A stretch of DNA of 64,000 nucleotides from Paenibacillus_E violae (GTDB lineage Bacteria; Bacillota; Bacilli; Paenibacillales; NBRC-103111). Below are positions 33,232 through 42,262 of this stretch, in pieces (positions within the stretch are counted from its first letter, which is position 1; the number at the start of each line of letters is the position of its first letter). The notes beneath the pieces were generated by a model. It was not told the origin of the DNA, searched no databases, and saw only the letters and a program-made list of their open reading frames with translations. A program made the translations under genes and the position numbers. The stretch lies in assembly GCF_032461945.1 (NCBI RefSeq), contig NZ_JAWCUD010000008.1:124001-188000 (forward strand). The letters are read 5' to 3'.

Positions 33232-34231
33232 TCCGCGGGCTTCTTTTCCTCAGGATGTTACCTTTTATGAAAAAGCGTTAGAGGATATTGCTTACTTTGG
33301 CGTAGCTTCCCAGGTTTATTTCTTAATCCAACAGCAAGGCAGAGGGTCGCAAGTTCCGCTCTTTTTTCAAGAACGATTAAAACAAGACTATGATGAAACG
33401 TTATATCTCAATCTTTTTATTAAAAATCAAACGGACCGGCTGCTGAAGAAATTCGAAGAGTTGGCGATTTCTGTCATTCCGCTTAAAGGCGTCTATTTTG
33501 CTGAGAAATATTTTGGTCACCTTGGAGCCAGAGGGACAACCGATATTGATGTATTGGTGCAGAAACATGATTTGGAGAGGGCTATTCAGTGTGTGAAGTC
33601 GCTGGGGTATACCATCGAGCAGGATTGCACAACGTCGCATTTCCACTGGAGCTTGTCTAAACCGCTGCCTTACTGTTCGGTTCCGCTCACGGTTGAACTC
33701 CATTGGGATTTCCTGATCGAGAAAACATCAAACTTAAATATGGACGAATTTTGGGGAGAAGCGTTGCCGATGGCATACTTCCAATATGTCAAGGAGCTGT
33801 CTGTTTACCATTCGTTTTACATGATTTGTCTACATGGCTGGAGTCATTATATGAATTCGCCCAAATATTTTATAGACATTATCCAAATTCTCCATGCAAG
33901 GCGAGATCAGATTGACTTTAATCGATTATTAGAGGATGCCGCTACACATAAAACGCTGCGCCGAATGATAAGAACATTGCTTATCGTGTATCGTTATTTT
34001 CCTCATTTATCGGCGATCAAGGAATTGCCGTTGCCATTGCCGCTTCAAAGCAAAATTAACTTTGAGGGGGCGTATAGGGGAAGCAAAAGTCGAAATATTA
34101 AGCAATTTGTAAGTAAAGTTTATGATAAGTTTTTCAATTTTGATTCCCTTGGACATTCATGGGCAGCACTCGTTCAATTCGTATGTAATTTAGGAAAAAT
34201 GATGTTTTCGAGCGAGATGAAAAAGTTTTAG
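33200..34231 (+). CDS. nucleotidyltransferase-family protein of the first RiPP module
   Basis: 343 residues. IPLKGVYFAEKYFG...GTTDIDVLV (about 94-120) is the nucleotidyltransferase-like signature of the family found in paeninodin-type clusters; the two Asp of DIDVLV are the expected metal ligands. A later LELHWD-type stretch (here VELHWDFLI) is also conserved with the copy at 38334. ATG 33200 follows AAAGGAG. Its reaction in RiPP clusters is not established; nucleotidylation of peptide or cofactor is a guess. Last gene of this operon. Confidence 0.82.
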   Translation: MIIPLIQALYDPRASFPQDVTFYEKALEDIAYFGVASQVYFLIQQQGRGSQVPLFFQERLKQDYDETLYLNLFIKNQTDRLLKKFEELAISVIPLKGVYFAEKYFGHLGARGTTDIDVLVQKHDLERAIQCVKSLGYTIEQDCTTSHFHWSLSKPLPYCSVPLTVELHWDFLIEKTSNLNMDEFWGEALPMAYFQYVKELSVYHSFYMICLHGWSHYMNSPKYFIDIIQILHARRDQIDFNRLLEDAATHKTLRRMIRTLLIVYRYFPHLSAIKELPLPLPLQSKINFEGAYRGSKSRNIKQFVSKVYDKFFNFDSLGHSWAALVQFVCNLGKMMFSSEMKKF

Positions 34232-34238
34232 TTAGCAG

Positions 34239-34378
34239 TTGACAGTAAAGAAGTAAGATGATATCCTGAAATTGTTCTCGATAAAGAACGACAAGTGGTC
34301 AAATAAATGAAAAGTAAGACGGGTTATCAAACAAGAAGTGCAAGGCATACGTTCACTCAGTCGTTCTTTAAAAAGAAC
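34239..34378 (+). promoter_or_regulatory. lasso operon promoter with two SinR-box-type palindromes
   Basis: TTGACA (34239-34244), 17 bp, TATCCT (34262-34267). Palindrome A, GTTCTCG-AT-AAAGAAC, is at 34274-34289, at or just past the expected start; palindrome B, GTTCTTT-AA-AAAGAAC, at 34363-34378, is perfect. The half-site fits the SinR consensus GTTCTYT. Repression by a SinR-like protein is inferred. Confidence 0.65.
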
Positions 34379-34425
34379 GACAACGCAGTGAAATATCAAT
34401 TACTAATTGTACTGTGGGGTAGAAA

Positions 34426-36372
34426 ATGAGTGCCATCGCCGGGATATTCCATTATGATCAGGAACCGATAAATACGGAACATGGTCATCGTATGATGTTC
34501 GATTTAGAGAAATATCCAGCTGACGATGTTCAGGTATGGCACCATGAGAAGATCTTCCTGGGCTGTCATGCACAGTGGATCACGCCAGAGTCGATTGGTG
34601 AACGATTACCCTACTATGATCAGAATAGAAAGTTAGCGATAACCGCTGATGCGATCATTGATAACCGAGATGAATTATTTGAGAAACTTCAAATAGAGCG
34701 AGACCGGAGAGCTGGCATACCGGATAGTGAGCTGATTTTGCTGGCTTATCACAAATGGGCTGAAGATGCTCCGAAGCATTTGATTGGCGATTTTGCCTTT
34801 ATGATTTGGGACGAGAGGAAGCAAACGCTTTTTGGCGCTCGGGATTTTTCGGGGAGCCGGACGCTTTATTTTCACTCTAATGCAAAGCACTTTGCGTTTT
34901 GCACGGCCATTGAGCCTTTGTTGACGCTACCCTATGTGAAGAAGGAACTTAACGAACAATGGCTGGCGGAATATTTGGCTATTTCTGCTGTGGTTGAAGC
35001 GGTAGATGCTTCAATAACACCGTATCAACATATTGAACAATTGTTACCGTCTCACAGCATCTCGATTGCCGGCGGGCAAATAAAGCTTACGAGATATTGC
35101 ACGCTAACTGCGGGAGAACGGTTAAAACTGAAGTCAAATGATGAATACGTAGAAGCTTTCCAAGATGTTTTTCGAACAGCTGTCCAATCACGTTTACGGA
35201 CGAACCGTGGGGTCGGTGCTCAATTAAGCGGCGGATTAGATTCAGGCTCCATTGTCAGTTTTGCTGCTAATGCTCTAAGCAAGAATGCCAAACGATTGCA
35301 TACATTTAGTTACATCCCTCCCAAGGATTTTAAAGATTATACTCCCAGGCATTTAATGGCGGATGAACGACCCTTTATTCATTCGACTGTGCAGCATGTG
35401 GGGGGAATTAACGATCATTACTTGGATCTTGAGGGTAAAAACTCGTATACAGAAATTGATGATTTTCTGGAAATAACGGAGCTTCCATATAAATACTTCG
35501 AAAACTCATTTTGGATTAAAGGAATATTTGAGAAAGCGCAGGAGGAAGGAATTGGCGTGCTATTAAGCGGTGCGCGAGGGAATTTGAGCATATCCTGGGG
35601 ATCCGCTTATGAGCATTACGCCCTTCTTTTAAAGAAAATGAAGTGGTTCCGTCTTGTACAGGAACTGCATCACTACAGTAGTAAAGTGGGAGGGTCAAGG
35701 CTGCGGAGGCTTCCGGAAGTGGTAAGAGTTGCCTTCCCATTCATCGACCGGATATTTCCAACAGAGGATAAACCTTATATATTTCCGAGAATTATTAATC
35801 CGAGTTTAGCTAAAAGAACGAATGTGTTTCATAGACTAAAAGACTATGGGATAGACCAAACGGGTTGGTTTTCCTCCAATGCTAATCTGCATGAACTAAG
35901 GAGAAGGCATTTCAAGGATGTATTCCACTGGAATACGACAAACACATTGACGGCAAAATTGTCATTACGTTACTCGTTATGGCAGCGTGATCCAACCAAC
36001 GATTTACGGGTGATTCGATTTTGCCTTTCTGTACCTGAAGAACAATATGTACAAAACGGTGTTGATCGGTCTCTTATACGAAGATCTACAGAAAAATTAT
36101 TACCGGATAAAGTTAGGCTAAATCTGCATTATCGAGGGGTTCAAGGTGCTGACTGGGTTCATCGAATGATCCCACATTGGGATACATATAAAGCTGAGTT
36201 AAAACAACTCAGCAAGGATGATAGAATCTTGAGCTATTTAGATGGTGATGTGTTAAATGCTGCGTTGGCAAAGGTTGAAGCTGGGGCTGTCCCGGAATAT
36301 GCGACCGATGCTGATTATAAGATTTTAATGCGCAGTTTAATCCTATACAGATACATGAAAAAATTTGCTTGA
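34426..36372 (+). CDS. lasso peptide cyclase, asparagine-synthase-like (PadeC-type)
   Basis: 648 residues. The N-terminal glutamine-amidotransferase-like domain begins MSAIAGIFHYD, without the catalytic Cys2 of true asparagine synthetases. The ATP-pyrophosphatase site is intact: QLSGGLDSGSI (about 266-276). In lasso biosynthesis this enzyme adenylates an Asp/Glu side chain and closes the ring on the core's N-terminal amine. Its ribosome site is weak (GTGGGGTAGAAA), which fits the need for less enzyme than precursor. It sits 16 bases before the 44-aa precursor gene. Confidence 0.92.
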   Translation: MSAIAGIFHYDQEPINTEHGHRMMFDLEKYPADDVQVWHHEKIFLGCHAQWITPESIGERLPYYDQNRKLAITADAIIDNRDELFEKLQIERDRRAGIPDSELILLAYHKWAEDAPKHLIGDFAFMIWDERKQTLFGARDFSGSRTLYFHSNAKHFAFCTAIEPLLTLPYVKKELNEQWLAEYLAISAVVEAVDASITPYQHIEQLLPSHSISIAGGQIKLTRYCTLTAGERLKLKSNDEYVEAFQDVFRTAVQSRLRTNRGVGAQLSGGLDSGSIVSFAANALSKNAKRLHTFSYIPPKDFKDYTPRHLMADERPFIHSTVQHVGGINDHYLDLEGKNSYTEIDDFLEITELPYKYFENSFWIKGIFEKAQEEGIGVLLSGARGNLSISWGSAYEHYALLLKKMKWFRLVQELHHYSSKVGGSRLRRLPEVVRVAFPFIDRIFPTEDKPYIFPRIINPSLAKRTNVFHRLKDYGIDQTGWFSSNANLHELRRRHFKDVFHWNTTNTLTAKLSLRYSLWQRDPTNDLRVIRFCLSVPEEQYVQNGVDRSLIRRSTEKLLPDKVRLNLHYRGVQGADWVHRMIPHWDTYKAELKQLSKDDRILSYLDGDVLNAALAKVEAGAVPEYATDADYKILMRSLILYRYMKKFA

Positions 36373-36388
36373 AAGGAGGTGAATATAT

Positions 36389-36523
36389 ATGAAAAAAGAA
36401 TGGAAAAAACCGGAATTGGAAGTATTGAATGTAAACATGACAATGCTTGATCCTAAAAACGGGAATCACCTCGACCATAATTACCCTACAGGGACGCCTA
36501 AAGACCAATTAACATGGAGCTAA
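36389..36523 (+). CDS. paeninodin-type lasso precursor peptide, 44 aa
   Basis: Very strong ribosome site AAAGGAGGTGAATATAT. The leader reads MKKEWKKPELEVLNVNMTM, with the W/YxxPxLEVL...T-M signature of paeninodin-family precursors. Thr18 at -2 puts the core start at Leu20. The 25-residue core runs from LDPKNGNHLD to DQLTWS. It ends in Ser, the residue phosphorylated in paeninodin. Oddity: counted from Leu20 the only acids near ring range are at core positions 2 and 10, not 7-9. Starting one residue later would give a 9-residue Asp-to-Asp ring. A stem-loop follows. Confidence 0.88.
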   Translation: MKKEWKKPELEVLNVNMTMLDPKNGNHLDHNYPTGTPKDQLTWS

Positions 36524-36562
36524 GATTGGCTTAGCTTAAAACTAACTAGATTTCTTACATAT

Positions 36563-36603
36563 GTTAAAGCCCTTATACATCAAGACAGTATAGGGGCTTT
36601 AAC
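36563..36603 (+). other. strong stem-loop after the lasso precursor gene
   Basis: GTTAAAGCCCTTATAC (36563-36578) pairs with GTATAGGGGCTTTAAC (36588-36603), a 16-bp stem with one wobble and a 9-base loop, with no T run. It should stabilise the precursor message or partly stop transcription before the enzymes. Confidence 0.7.
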
Positions 36604-36631
36604 ATAATCATGGTAATAATGGAGTGAAATA

Positions 36632-37561
36632 ATGTTAGAAATCAAACAAAAACTTATCTATAAAGCCTTCGGGTTAACCATATCAAGCGATATGGATTTG
36701 CCGGAATTAATCAAAGTGAGTGAGCAGCAAGAAGTAGCGGATATTGAAATACTTATTGACCCGGATCTCACGCCATTATACTTTGAGGTATCCGAAGATC
36801 CCAATCAATTTCTAGTTAAAGAGAATTTAACGATGTTTCATATCCCTGAAATAGCTACCTTCTCTATCCAGGATGGAAAGAGGATCACGGTTTCACCGAT
36901 GAAAGAAGTAGAAGAAGGCGAGATTCGACTTCTTGTTCTTGGAACATGCATGGGTGCGATTTTGATGCAGAGAAAGATATTTCCGCTGCACGGAAGTGCC
37001 TTAGCAATCAATGGTAAGGCTTACGCGATTGTTGGGGATTCAGGTGCGGGGAAGTCAACGCTAGCTTCAGCGTTCATAACTCGAGGATATCAGCTTCTAA
37101 GTGATGATGTGATAGCAATCACGTTGTCAGATGATAACATTCCATACGTTACTCCATCCTATCCACAACAGAAGCTATGGGAAGATAGTCTTACCAAGTT
37201 TGGTTTGGTATCCAGCAACTATCAGTCTTTATATGGCAGAGTGGATAAATATTATATCCCGGTATCCACTAGCTACTGTACGGAATCCTTACCTCTCGCC
37301 GGCGTGATTGAACTTGTGAAAACAGAGAATGAAGAGGTAGAAATTCGTCTTATTGAAAAGCTCGACCGTTTCTATCCTCTATTTTATCACACCTATCGCA
37401 ATTTCTTTATTCCTGGTCTAGGATTAGTCGATTGGCACTTCAAAACATCTGCGAGCATTCTGCATCATATTCAAATGTTTCAATTAAGTCGACCAGTATC
37501 CAGCTTTACGGCTCCTCAATTGGTTTCGACCATCCTGGAAACATTACATTTGGAGGAATAA
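36632..37561 (+). CDS. HPr-kinase-like lasso precursor kinase (PadeK-type)
   Basis: 309 residues. Walker A VGDSGAGKSTLAS (about 134-146) and YQLLSDDVIAI match the HPr kinase/phosphorylase fold. Paeninodin-type kinases phosphorylate the precursor's C-terminal Ser, and the 44-aa precursor here does end in Ser. It is larger than the paralogue at 29924, with an extra N-terminal region. TGGAGTG precedes the ATG; the next gene follows after three bases. Confidence 0.87.
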   Translation: MLEIKQKLIYKAFGLTISSDMDLPELIKVSEQQEVADIEILIDPDLTPLYFEVSEDPNQFLVKENLTMFHIPEIATFSIQDGKRITVSPMKEVEEGEIRLLVLGTCMGAILMQRKIFPLHGSALAINGKAYAIVGDSGAGKSTLASAFITRGYQLLSDDVIAITLSDDNIPYVTPSYPQQKLWEDSLTKFGLVSSNYQSLYGRVDKYYIPVSTSYCTESLPLAGVIELVKTENEEVEIRLIEKLDRFYPLFYHTYRNFFIPGLGLVDWHFKTSASILHHIQMFQLSRPVSSFTAPQLVSTILETLHLEE

Positions 37562-37564
37562 ACC

Positions 37565-37873
37565 ATGATTAATCATGAAACAATTTCACTGCAAGATTGT
37601 GTATATCAAGGAAAAGGGAACATCGTCAGTGATATGGGCGGTGAAAAAGTCATGCTAAGTGTTCAGAACGGAAAGTATTACAACCTAGGGGAAATTGGTG
37701 GCAAAATATGGGATTCTATTGAAAATCCTATATCCATTGGGCGGTTAGTTTCTACATTAATGCTGGAATATGATGTGGACCAAAATGAGTGCGAGCAGCA
37801 TGTGATATCTTTTTTAGAACATATGGTAGGAGAAGGTTTGGTTCAAGTTGGAGCCGATGAGCATCGTGAATAA
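37565..37873 (+). CDS. lasso peptide B1 protein, PqqD-like recognition element
   Basis: 102 residues: beta hairpin MLSVQNGKYYNLGEIGGKIWD, then helices with CEQHVISFLEHMVGEGLV, the PqqD/RRE pattern. It binds the leader and delivers precursor to the B2 protease and cyclase. It overlaps the B2 gene by 17 bases. Confidence 0.9.
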   Translation: MINHETISLQDCVYQGKGNIVSDMGGEKVMLSVQNGKYYNLGEIGGKIWDSIENPISIGRLVSTLMLEYDVDQNECEQHVISFLEHMVGEGLVQVGADEHRE

Positions 37874-38312
37874 AGTTAGAAGTTTTTTCTCACTAGATAC
37901 GAAAACAATGCTTTTATTTATAGAAGCTTATATCTATTTGGGGTGGGCACGTCTGCTACTCTTCATTCCTTTTTCTAGGCTTGCACCTTCGTTAGGCGCC
38001 CAGATGGAGGAAACGACGAATAGCCAAACCTTACTTAATAAGGCCACATTGAGCAGAGTTCACGATGCGATTCAGATTATGAGTCGACATACGTTCTGGG
38101 AGAGTAAATGTTTGGTTAGGGCTATAGCTGCTTTAAAAATGCTTGAAAAGCGTCACATTGAAAGCACGCTGTATCTTGGGACCGGTAGAGACGAGTCTGG
38201 CAAAATGGTAGCTCACGCATGGCTCCGCAGCGGCCCCTATTATATTACCGGAGCAGATGGCATGGAACGGTATGCTGTTGTTGGTAAATTTGCTAAATAT
38301 ATCAGTCGGTAG
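37857..38312 (+). CDS. lasso peptide B2 leader protease, transglutaminase fold
   Basis: About 151 residues. The Cys-His-Asp triad is visible: Cys in ESKCLVRA (about C85), His in AHAWLRSG (about H120) and Asp in GADGMERY (about D134), in family order and spacing. It removes the leader after the residue following the conserved Thr. Start is uncertain among TTG 37848, ATG 37857 and GTG 37866, since the ribosome site GTTGGAG lies in the overlap. N-terminal region has a hydrophobic stretch common in B2 proteins. Confidence 0.88.
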   Translation: MSIVNKVRSFFSLDTKTMLLFIEAYIYLGWARLLLFIPFSRLAPSLGAQMEETTNSQTLLNKATLSRVHDAIQIMSRHTFWESKCLVRAIAALKMLEKRHIESTLYLGTGRDESGKMVAHAWLRSGPYYITGADGMERYAVVGKFAKYISR

Positions 38313-38333
38313 ATAATGAAGGAGCAGATTAAA

Positions 38334-39509
38334 ATGATGGACAATAATGTTCGTTTGGATTCGGCGCCTTTTTCTGATGAATTGAATTTATTGCTATCCA
38401 TCATGAGAAAGGATCAGGTAGAAATAACGGATATCGATTGGGATAAATTCCTAGCACTTGGAAGACATCATCGGGTTTTCTCTATCCTATTTAACCATCT
38501 TAGGAAAATAAATGAAGTAGGGATTCCGCTGAAAGTCATGCATGCTCTGAAAAAAGATTATGAAAGTAACACCTTCAATATGCTGCGCTTGAGCGCACAG
38601 ATGGAAGATCTTTGTAAGCAGTTCTCCGAAACGGATATCCGCGCTATCGTCTTGAAGGGACCTGTTCTTGCAGCTGATCTTTATGGCGATGTATCCCTTA
38701 GAACATCACGCGACTTAGACATCCTGATTCCCATGCAAGATTTGAACAAAGCAGAGGAATTGCTCAAAGGATACGGCTACGTGAAGGAAGAGGAATACAA
38801 GACGATACTGAATGATTGGAAATGGAGACATCACCATGTCACCTATATCCACGAAATTACGGGAGTTACCCTCGAGCTGCATTGGAGACTAGGCCCAGGT
38901 CCAGGAAAAGAGCCTGCTTTCGATGAATTGTGGGAACGGAAACGGATAAGTACGATTACGAGTAATCCTGTCTATTATTTAGGGAGAGAGGATTTATTTT
39001 TATTTCTTGCTGCACATGGGGCTCGTCATGGATGGTCCCGACTCCGCTGGTTGGCCGATATCGATCGAATTTCCAGGCAAAACCTAGACTTCCCTAAGCT
39101 CTATAAGCTGCTAAAAGAATTCAGGCAACTCCACATTGGTGCACAAGCGCTTATTTTGGCTAAACAACTTCTGCATACTCCGTTAACAAAGGATCTGGAA
39201 TCAATTACTGCATCCAAGAATGCTAAACAATTAGCATCTGATGCACTATTCTATATTGGGCAAATGATTAATCTTCATACGCCTCCTTTGCCGGAGCATG
39301 TGGCTAATTATCATAAACGCCATTTATTTTCACTAATGCCGACTCCGCATAAGATACTTTTCGTCATGAGTTTCTTTTATCCGTACCCGGAAGATGCCGA
39401 GACGCTGCCGTTGCCTAAACGGTTGCAGTTCCTCTACTTCCCTTTACGTCCTGTCTTATGGGCATGGAGAAGAAAATTGAAGCGTAACTTGCCACAGGGA
39501 GAAGTGTAA
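38334..39509 (+). CDS. nucleotidyltransferase-family protein of the lasso cluster
   Basis: About 391 residues. LKGPVLAADLYGDVSLRTSR then DLDILIPM (about 106-135) carries the two Asp metal ligands; LELHWRLG and LFLFLAAHGARHGWSRLRWL are also shared with the copy at 33200. Genes of this family accompany paeninodin-type clusters; the reaction is unproven. AAGGAG, itself inside an earlier in-frame ATG context, lies 9 bases before ATG 38334. The stop overlaps the exporter start (TAATG). Confidence 0.85.
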   Translation: MMDNNVRLDSAPFSDELNLLLSIMRKDQVEITDIDWDKFLALGRHHRVFSILFNHLRKINEVGIPLKVMHALKKDYESNTFNMLRLSAQMEDLCKQFSETDIRAIVLKGPVLAADLYGDVSLRTSRDLDILIPMQDLNKAEELLKGYGYVKEEEYKTILNDWKWRHHHVTYIHEITGVTLELHWRLGPGPGKEPAFDELWERKRISTITSNPVYYLGREDLFLFLAAHGARHGWSRLRWLADIDRISRQNLDFPKLYKLLKEFRQLHIGAQALILAKQLLHTPLTKDLESITASKNAKQLASDALFYIGQMINLHTPPLPEHVANYHKRHLFSLMPTPHKILFVMSFFYPYPEDAETLPLPKRLQFLYFPLRPVLWAWRRKLKRNLPQGEV

Positions 39510-41326
39510 TGGAACAACTCTTTTATTTTATCAAACAACTGCATGGCTACGCGGGTAAAATTTTATACGTGAACCTTCTGGCAATGATGCTTATCAGTTT
39601 CCTTGACGGTATGGGGATTTTCTTACTGCTCCCATTGCTGGGCATCAGCGGTATCATGGACATAAATACGGGATGGAGCTCCCATCTAGGCATCATTAAA
39701 TGGTTGAATGAGCTTCCAAAGTCAGTATCGCTGATCATTATCGTAGGTGCGTATATTGTACTAATAACAGGACAAAGTTTGATTCAGCGGAATCTCAACC
39801 TTAGAGATATCAAAATCCATACCGGATTTATTAATTACGTAAGATTAGAGACATATAACGCCTTACTTCAAGCGAACTGGGACTTTTTCATTAAAAAAAG
39901 AAAATCGGATCTCATTAACTCTTTGACTGGGGAGTTGGGGCAAGTAACAACGGGATCCTATGTTTTTATGCAGTTTTTGACATCCATTATATTTACTTTG
40001 ATCCAAGTCGGGATTGCCTTATGGTTATCCGTTAAATTAACAATCTTTGTCTTATGCTGCGGACTAGTTGTCTCATTCTTTTCTCGTACTTTTATTAAAA
40101 AAGCAAACAAGATCGGAAATCAGTCTTTGGAGATCGGGAGAAGTTATATTGGAGGAATCACGGATCACTTCAATGGAATCAAGGACATTAAAAGCAATAT
40201 GCTGGAGGAGTCACGCCGTAACTGGATGGTAGATTGGTGTCACCAATTCGCGCGGGAACGGTTTGCAGCGGCTAAAATAAGTGCTAATTCTCAACTGTAC
40301 TTCAAGGTTTCGTCATCAGTCATTATTGCCGTTTTTATTTACGCTTCCGTTATGCTCTTCCATACACAAGGACAGCAGCTGATGTTAATTATCCTCGTGT
40401 TTTTTAGGCTTTGGCCTCGATTTCAAGGTATTCAGACGAATCTCGAACAAATCGCCACGGCAATTCCTGCTTTTAAATCTTTGAAAGCTTTACAAAATGA
40501 ATGTAGAGCGTCCAGGGAAGTTAAAGAAGAGAACCGTGACTTTAATTATGTGAAACAAATTCATATTGAGAATTACCTCGAATGCCGTGATGTGTCTTTT
40601 CGATATAATCGCAATGAAGAGGTTCGTTCACTCCAAGATATTAACTTGCGAATTCACTCTAATCAAATGACAGCAGTCGTCGGTAGATCCGGCGCAGGCA
40701 AAAGTACTTTAATTGATATCCTGATGGGATTGCTGCAGCCGGAGAAAGGGCAGGTCCTTGTGGATGGAGTTCCCCTTACAGGTACGAATTTATTATCTTT
40801 GAGAAAATCGATCAGTTATGTCCCCCAGGATCCGTTCCTTTTTAATGGAAATATACGTGAAAACCTGCTAATGATCGCTCCAGATGCAACAGAGGAGCAG
40901 CTCTGGGATGCCTTAGAGTTCGCCGCATCGGCAGATTTTGTTAGAAAACTTCCTCAAGGGCTCGATACACTCATTGGAGACAGAGGCATTCGATTGTCGG
41001 GTGGAGAAAGGCAACGGCTTGTTTTAGCGCGAGCCATATTACGAAAACCTTCAATCCTGATCTTGGACGAGGCGACCAGTTCGTTAGACACGGAGAATGA
41101 GACGAAGATTCAAGAAGCGTTGGATCGGCTTCAAGGAAAGCTGACCATTATTGTCATCGCTCATCGATTGTCCACGATACGAAATGCGAATCAGGTTATT
41201 GTGATGGATCAAGGTAGAATCGTTCAAAGTGGCGGATTTAACAAATTAGCGGAAGAAAAAAATGGGCTGTTTGCAAAATTTTTAGGAAATCAATTGACAG
41301 ACTTGCAAACGACAACTGCGACGTAA
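39509..41326 (+). CDS. lasso peptide ABC exporter
   Basis: 605 residues: membrane domain with about six helices (1-330), then ATPase with Walker A VGRSGAGKSTLI, signature LSGGERQRLVLARAI and Walker B ILILDEATSSLD. It exports the lasso peptide and often gives self-immunity. No peptidase domain. It is related to, but clearly diverged from, the exporter at 31441. No terminator was seen after it; the gap ahead holds the next promoter. Confidence 0.9.
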   Translation: MEQLFYFIKQLHGYAGKILYVNLLAMMLISFLDGMGIFLLLPLLGISGIMDINTGWSSHLGIIKWLNELPKSVSLIIIVGAYIVLITGQSLIQRNLNLRDIKIHTGFINYVRLETYNALLQANWDFFIKKRKSDLINSLTGELGQVTTGSYVFMQFLTSIIFTLIQVGIALWLSVKLTIFVLCCGLVVSFFSRTFIKKANKIGNQSLEIGRSYIGGITDHFNGIKDIKSNMLEESRRNWMVDWCHQFARERFAAAKISANSQLYFKVSSSVIIAVFIYASVMLFHTQGQQLMLIILVFFRLWPRFQGIQTNLEQIATAIPAFKSLKALQNECRASREVKEENRDFNYVKQIHIENYLECRDVSFRYNRNEEVRSLQDINLRIHSNQMTAVVGRSGAGKSTLIDILMGLLQPEKGQVLVDGVPLTGTNLLSLRKSISYVPQDPFLFNGNIRENLLMIAPDATEEQLWDALEFAASADFVRKLPQGLDTLIGDRGIRLSGGERQRLVLARAILRKPSILILDEATSSLDTENETKIQEALDRLQGKLTIIVIAHRLSTIRNANQVIVMDQGRIVQSGGFNKLAEEKNGLFAKFLGNQLTDLQTTTAT

Positions 41327-41350
41327 ATCTAAATTTAATAATCAGGATCA

Positions 41351-41468
41351 TTGACATGTTCTTTATTAAGAACTACAATTGATATGAAAGACAAGGCATC
41401 ATCAATTCCCCTCATTACGACATTCATTATTCATGTGCAATAGTTCACTATAAAGAACGAATGAAGGG
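41351..41468 (+). promoter_or_regulatory. glycosyltransferase operon promoter with two SinR-box-type palindromes
   Basis: TTGACA (41351-41356), exactly 17 bp, TACAAT (41374-41379). The palindrome GTTCTTT-AT-TAAGAAC (41358-41373) fills the spacer, so binding would block polymerase. A second site, GTTCACT-AT-AAAGAAC, is at 41453-41468 in the leader. The architecture is the same as at 55782. Confidence 0.75.
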
Positions 41469-41515
41469 CAAGTAGTAGGCTCTGGAATATTTATATGATC
41501 TAGGGGGCAATATCC

Positions 41516-42262
41516 TTGAATAATAAAAGCAACAGGATTCCAAAGATTATCCATTATTGTTGGTTTGGCAAAAATGAACGGCCGGAAATCGTTAAAAAAT
41601 GCATAGCCAGTTGGCATAACTATTTAACTGACTATCAATTCATAGAGTGGAATGAAAGCAACTTTGATGTCAACAGAAATATCTATGTGAAGCAAGCTTA
41701 TGAAGCAGGTAAATTTGCATTCGTTAGCGACTATGTGAGGGTATTTGCATTATATCACTTTGGTGGAATCTACTTAGACACTGATGTTGAAGTGTTCAAA
41801 TCCTTTGATGACCTACTGCACCATGAGTCATTCTGGGGGTTTGAGCAGGAAAATTTTATTGCAACGAGTACGATCGGGGCTGCAAAAGAAAATAAGCTAA
41901 TCAAAGTTTTTATGGATTCCTATCAGCATAAGAACTTTATTCGGGAAGATGGCTCCTTTGACTCGCTAACCAACGTTGCCTTGATAACGAAGATACTAGG
42001 AGACTGGGGAGTTAAGCCCAATGGCCTTTATCAAGAGATAAGCGAAGTTGGCACTTTTTATCCTCAAACGTATTTTTCCCCCTATGATTACATTAACTGC
42101 AGAACATTTATGTCCAATAATACTTATGCCATGCATCATTTTTATAAGAGCTGGTTACCGCCTAAAGCACGGTTTAAAGGTCAGATGAAATGGATGCTGG
42201 CCAAAGTAATTGGTGGCAACAATATCGCAAGAATGAGGGAAGCTCTCAGGAGGATCCAATGA
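41516..42262 (+). CDS. glycosyltransferase, GT32 (DXD sugar-binding) family
   Basis: 248 residues, TTG start behind GGGGGCAATATCC. IPKIIHYCWFGKN at the N-terminus and the DXD-containing FGGIYLDTDVEVFKS (about 80-95) are hallmarks of capsule GT32 enzymes that use nucleotide sugars. Cytoplasmic or membrane-associated. It overlaps the next gene by 4 bases (ATGA). First gene of a polysaccharide assembly operon. Confidence 0.9.
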   Translation: MNNKSNRIPKIIHYCWFGKNERPEIVKKCIASWHNYLTDYQFIEWNESNFDVNRNIYVKQAYEAGKFAFVSDYVRVFALYHFGGIYLDTDVEVFKSFDDLLHHESFWGFEQENFIATSTIGAAKENKLIKVFMDSYQHKNFIREDGSFDSLTNVALITKILGDWGVKPNGLYQEISEVGTFYPQTYFSPYDYINCRTFMSNNTYAMHHFYKSWLPPKARFKGQMKWMLAKVIGGNNIARMREALRRIQ

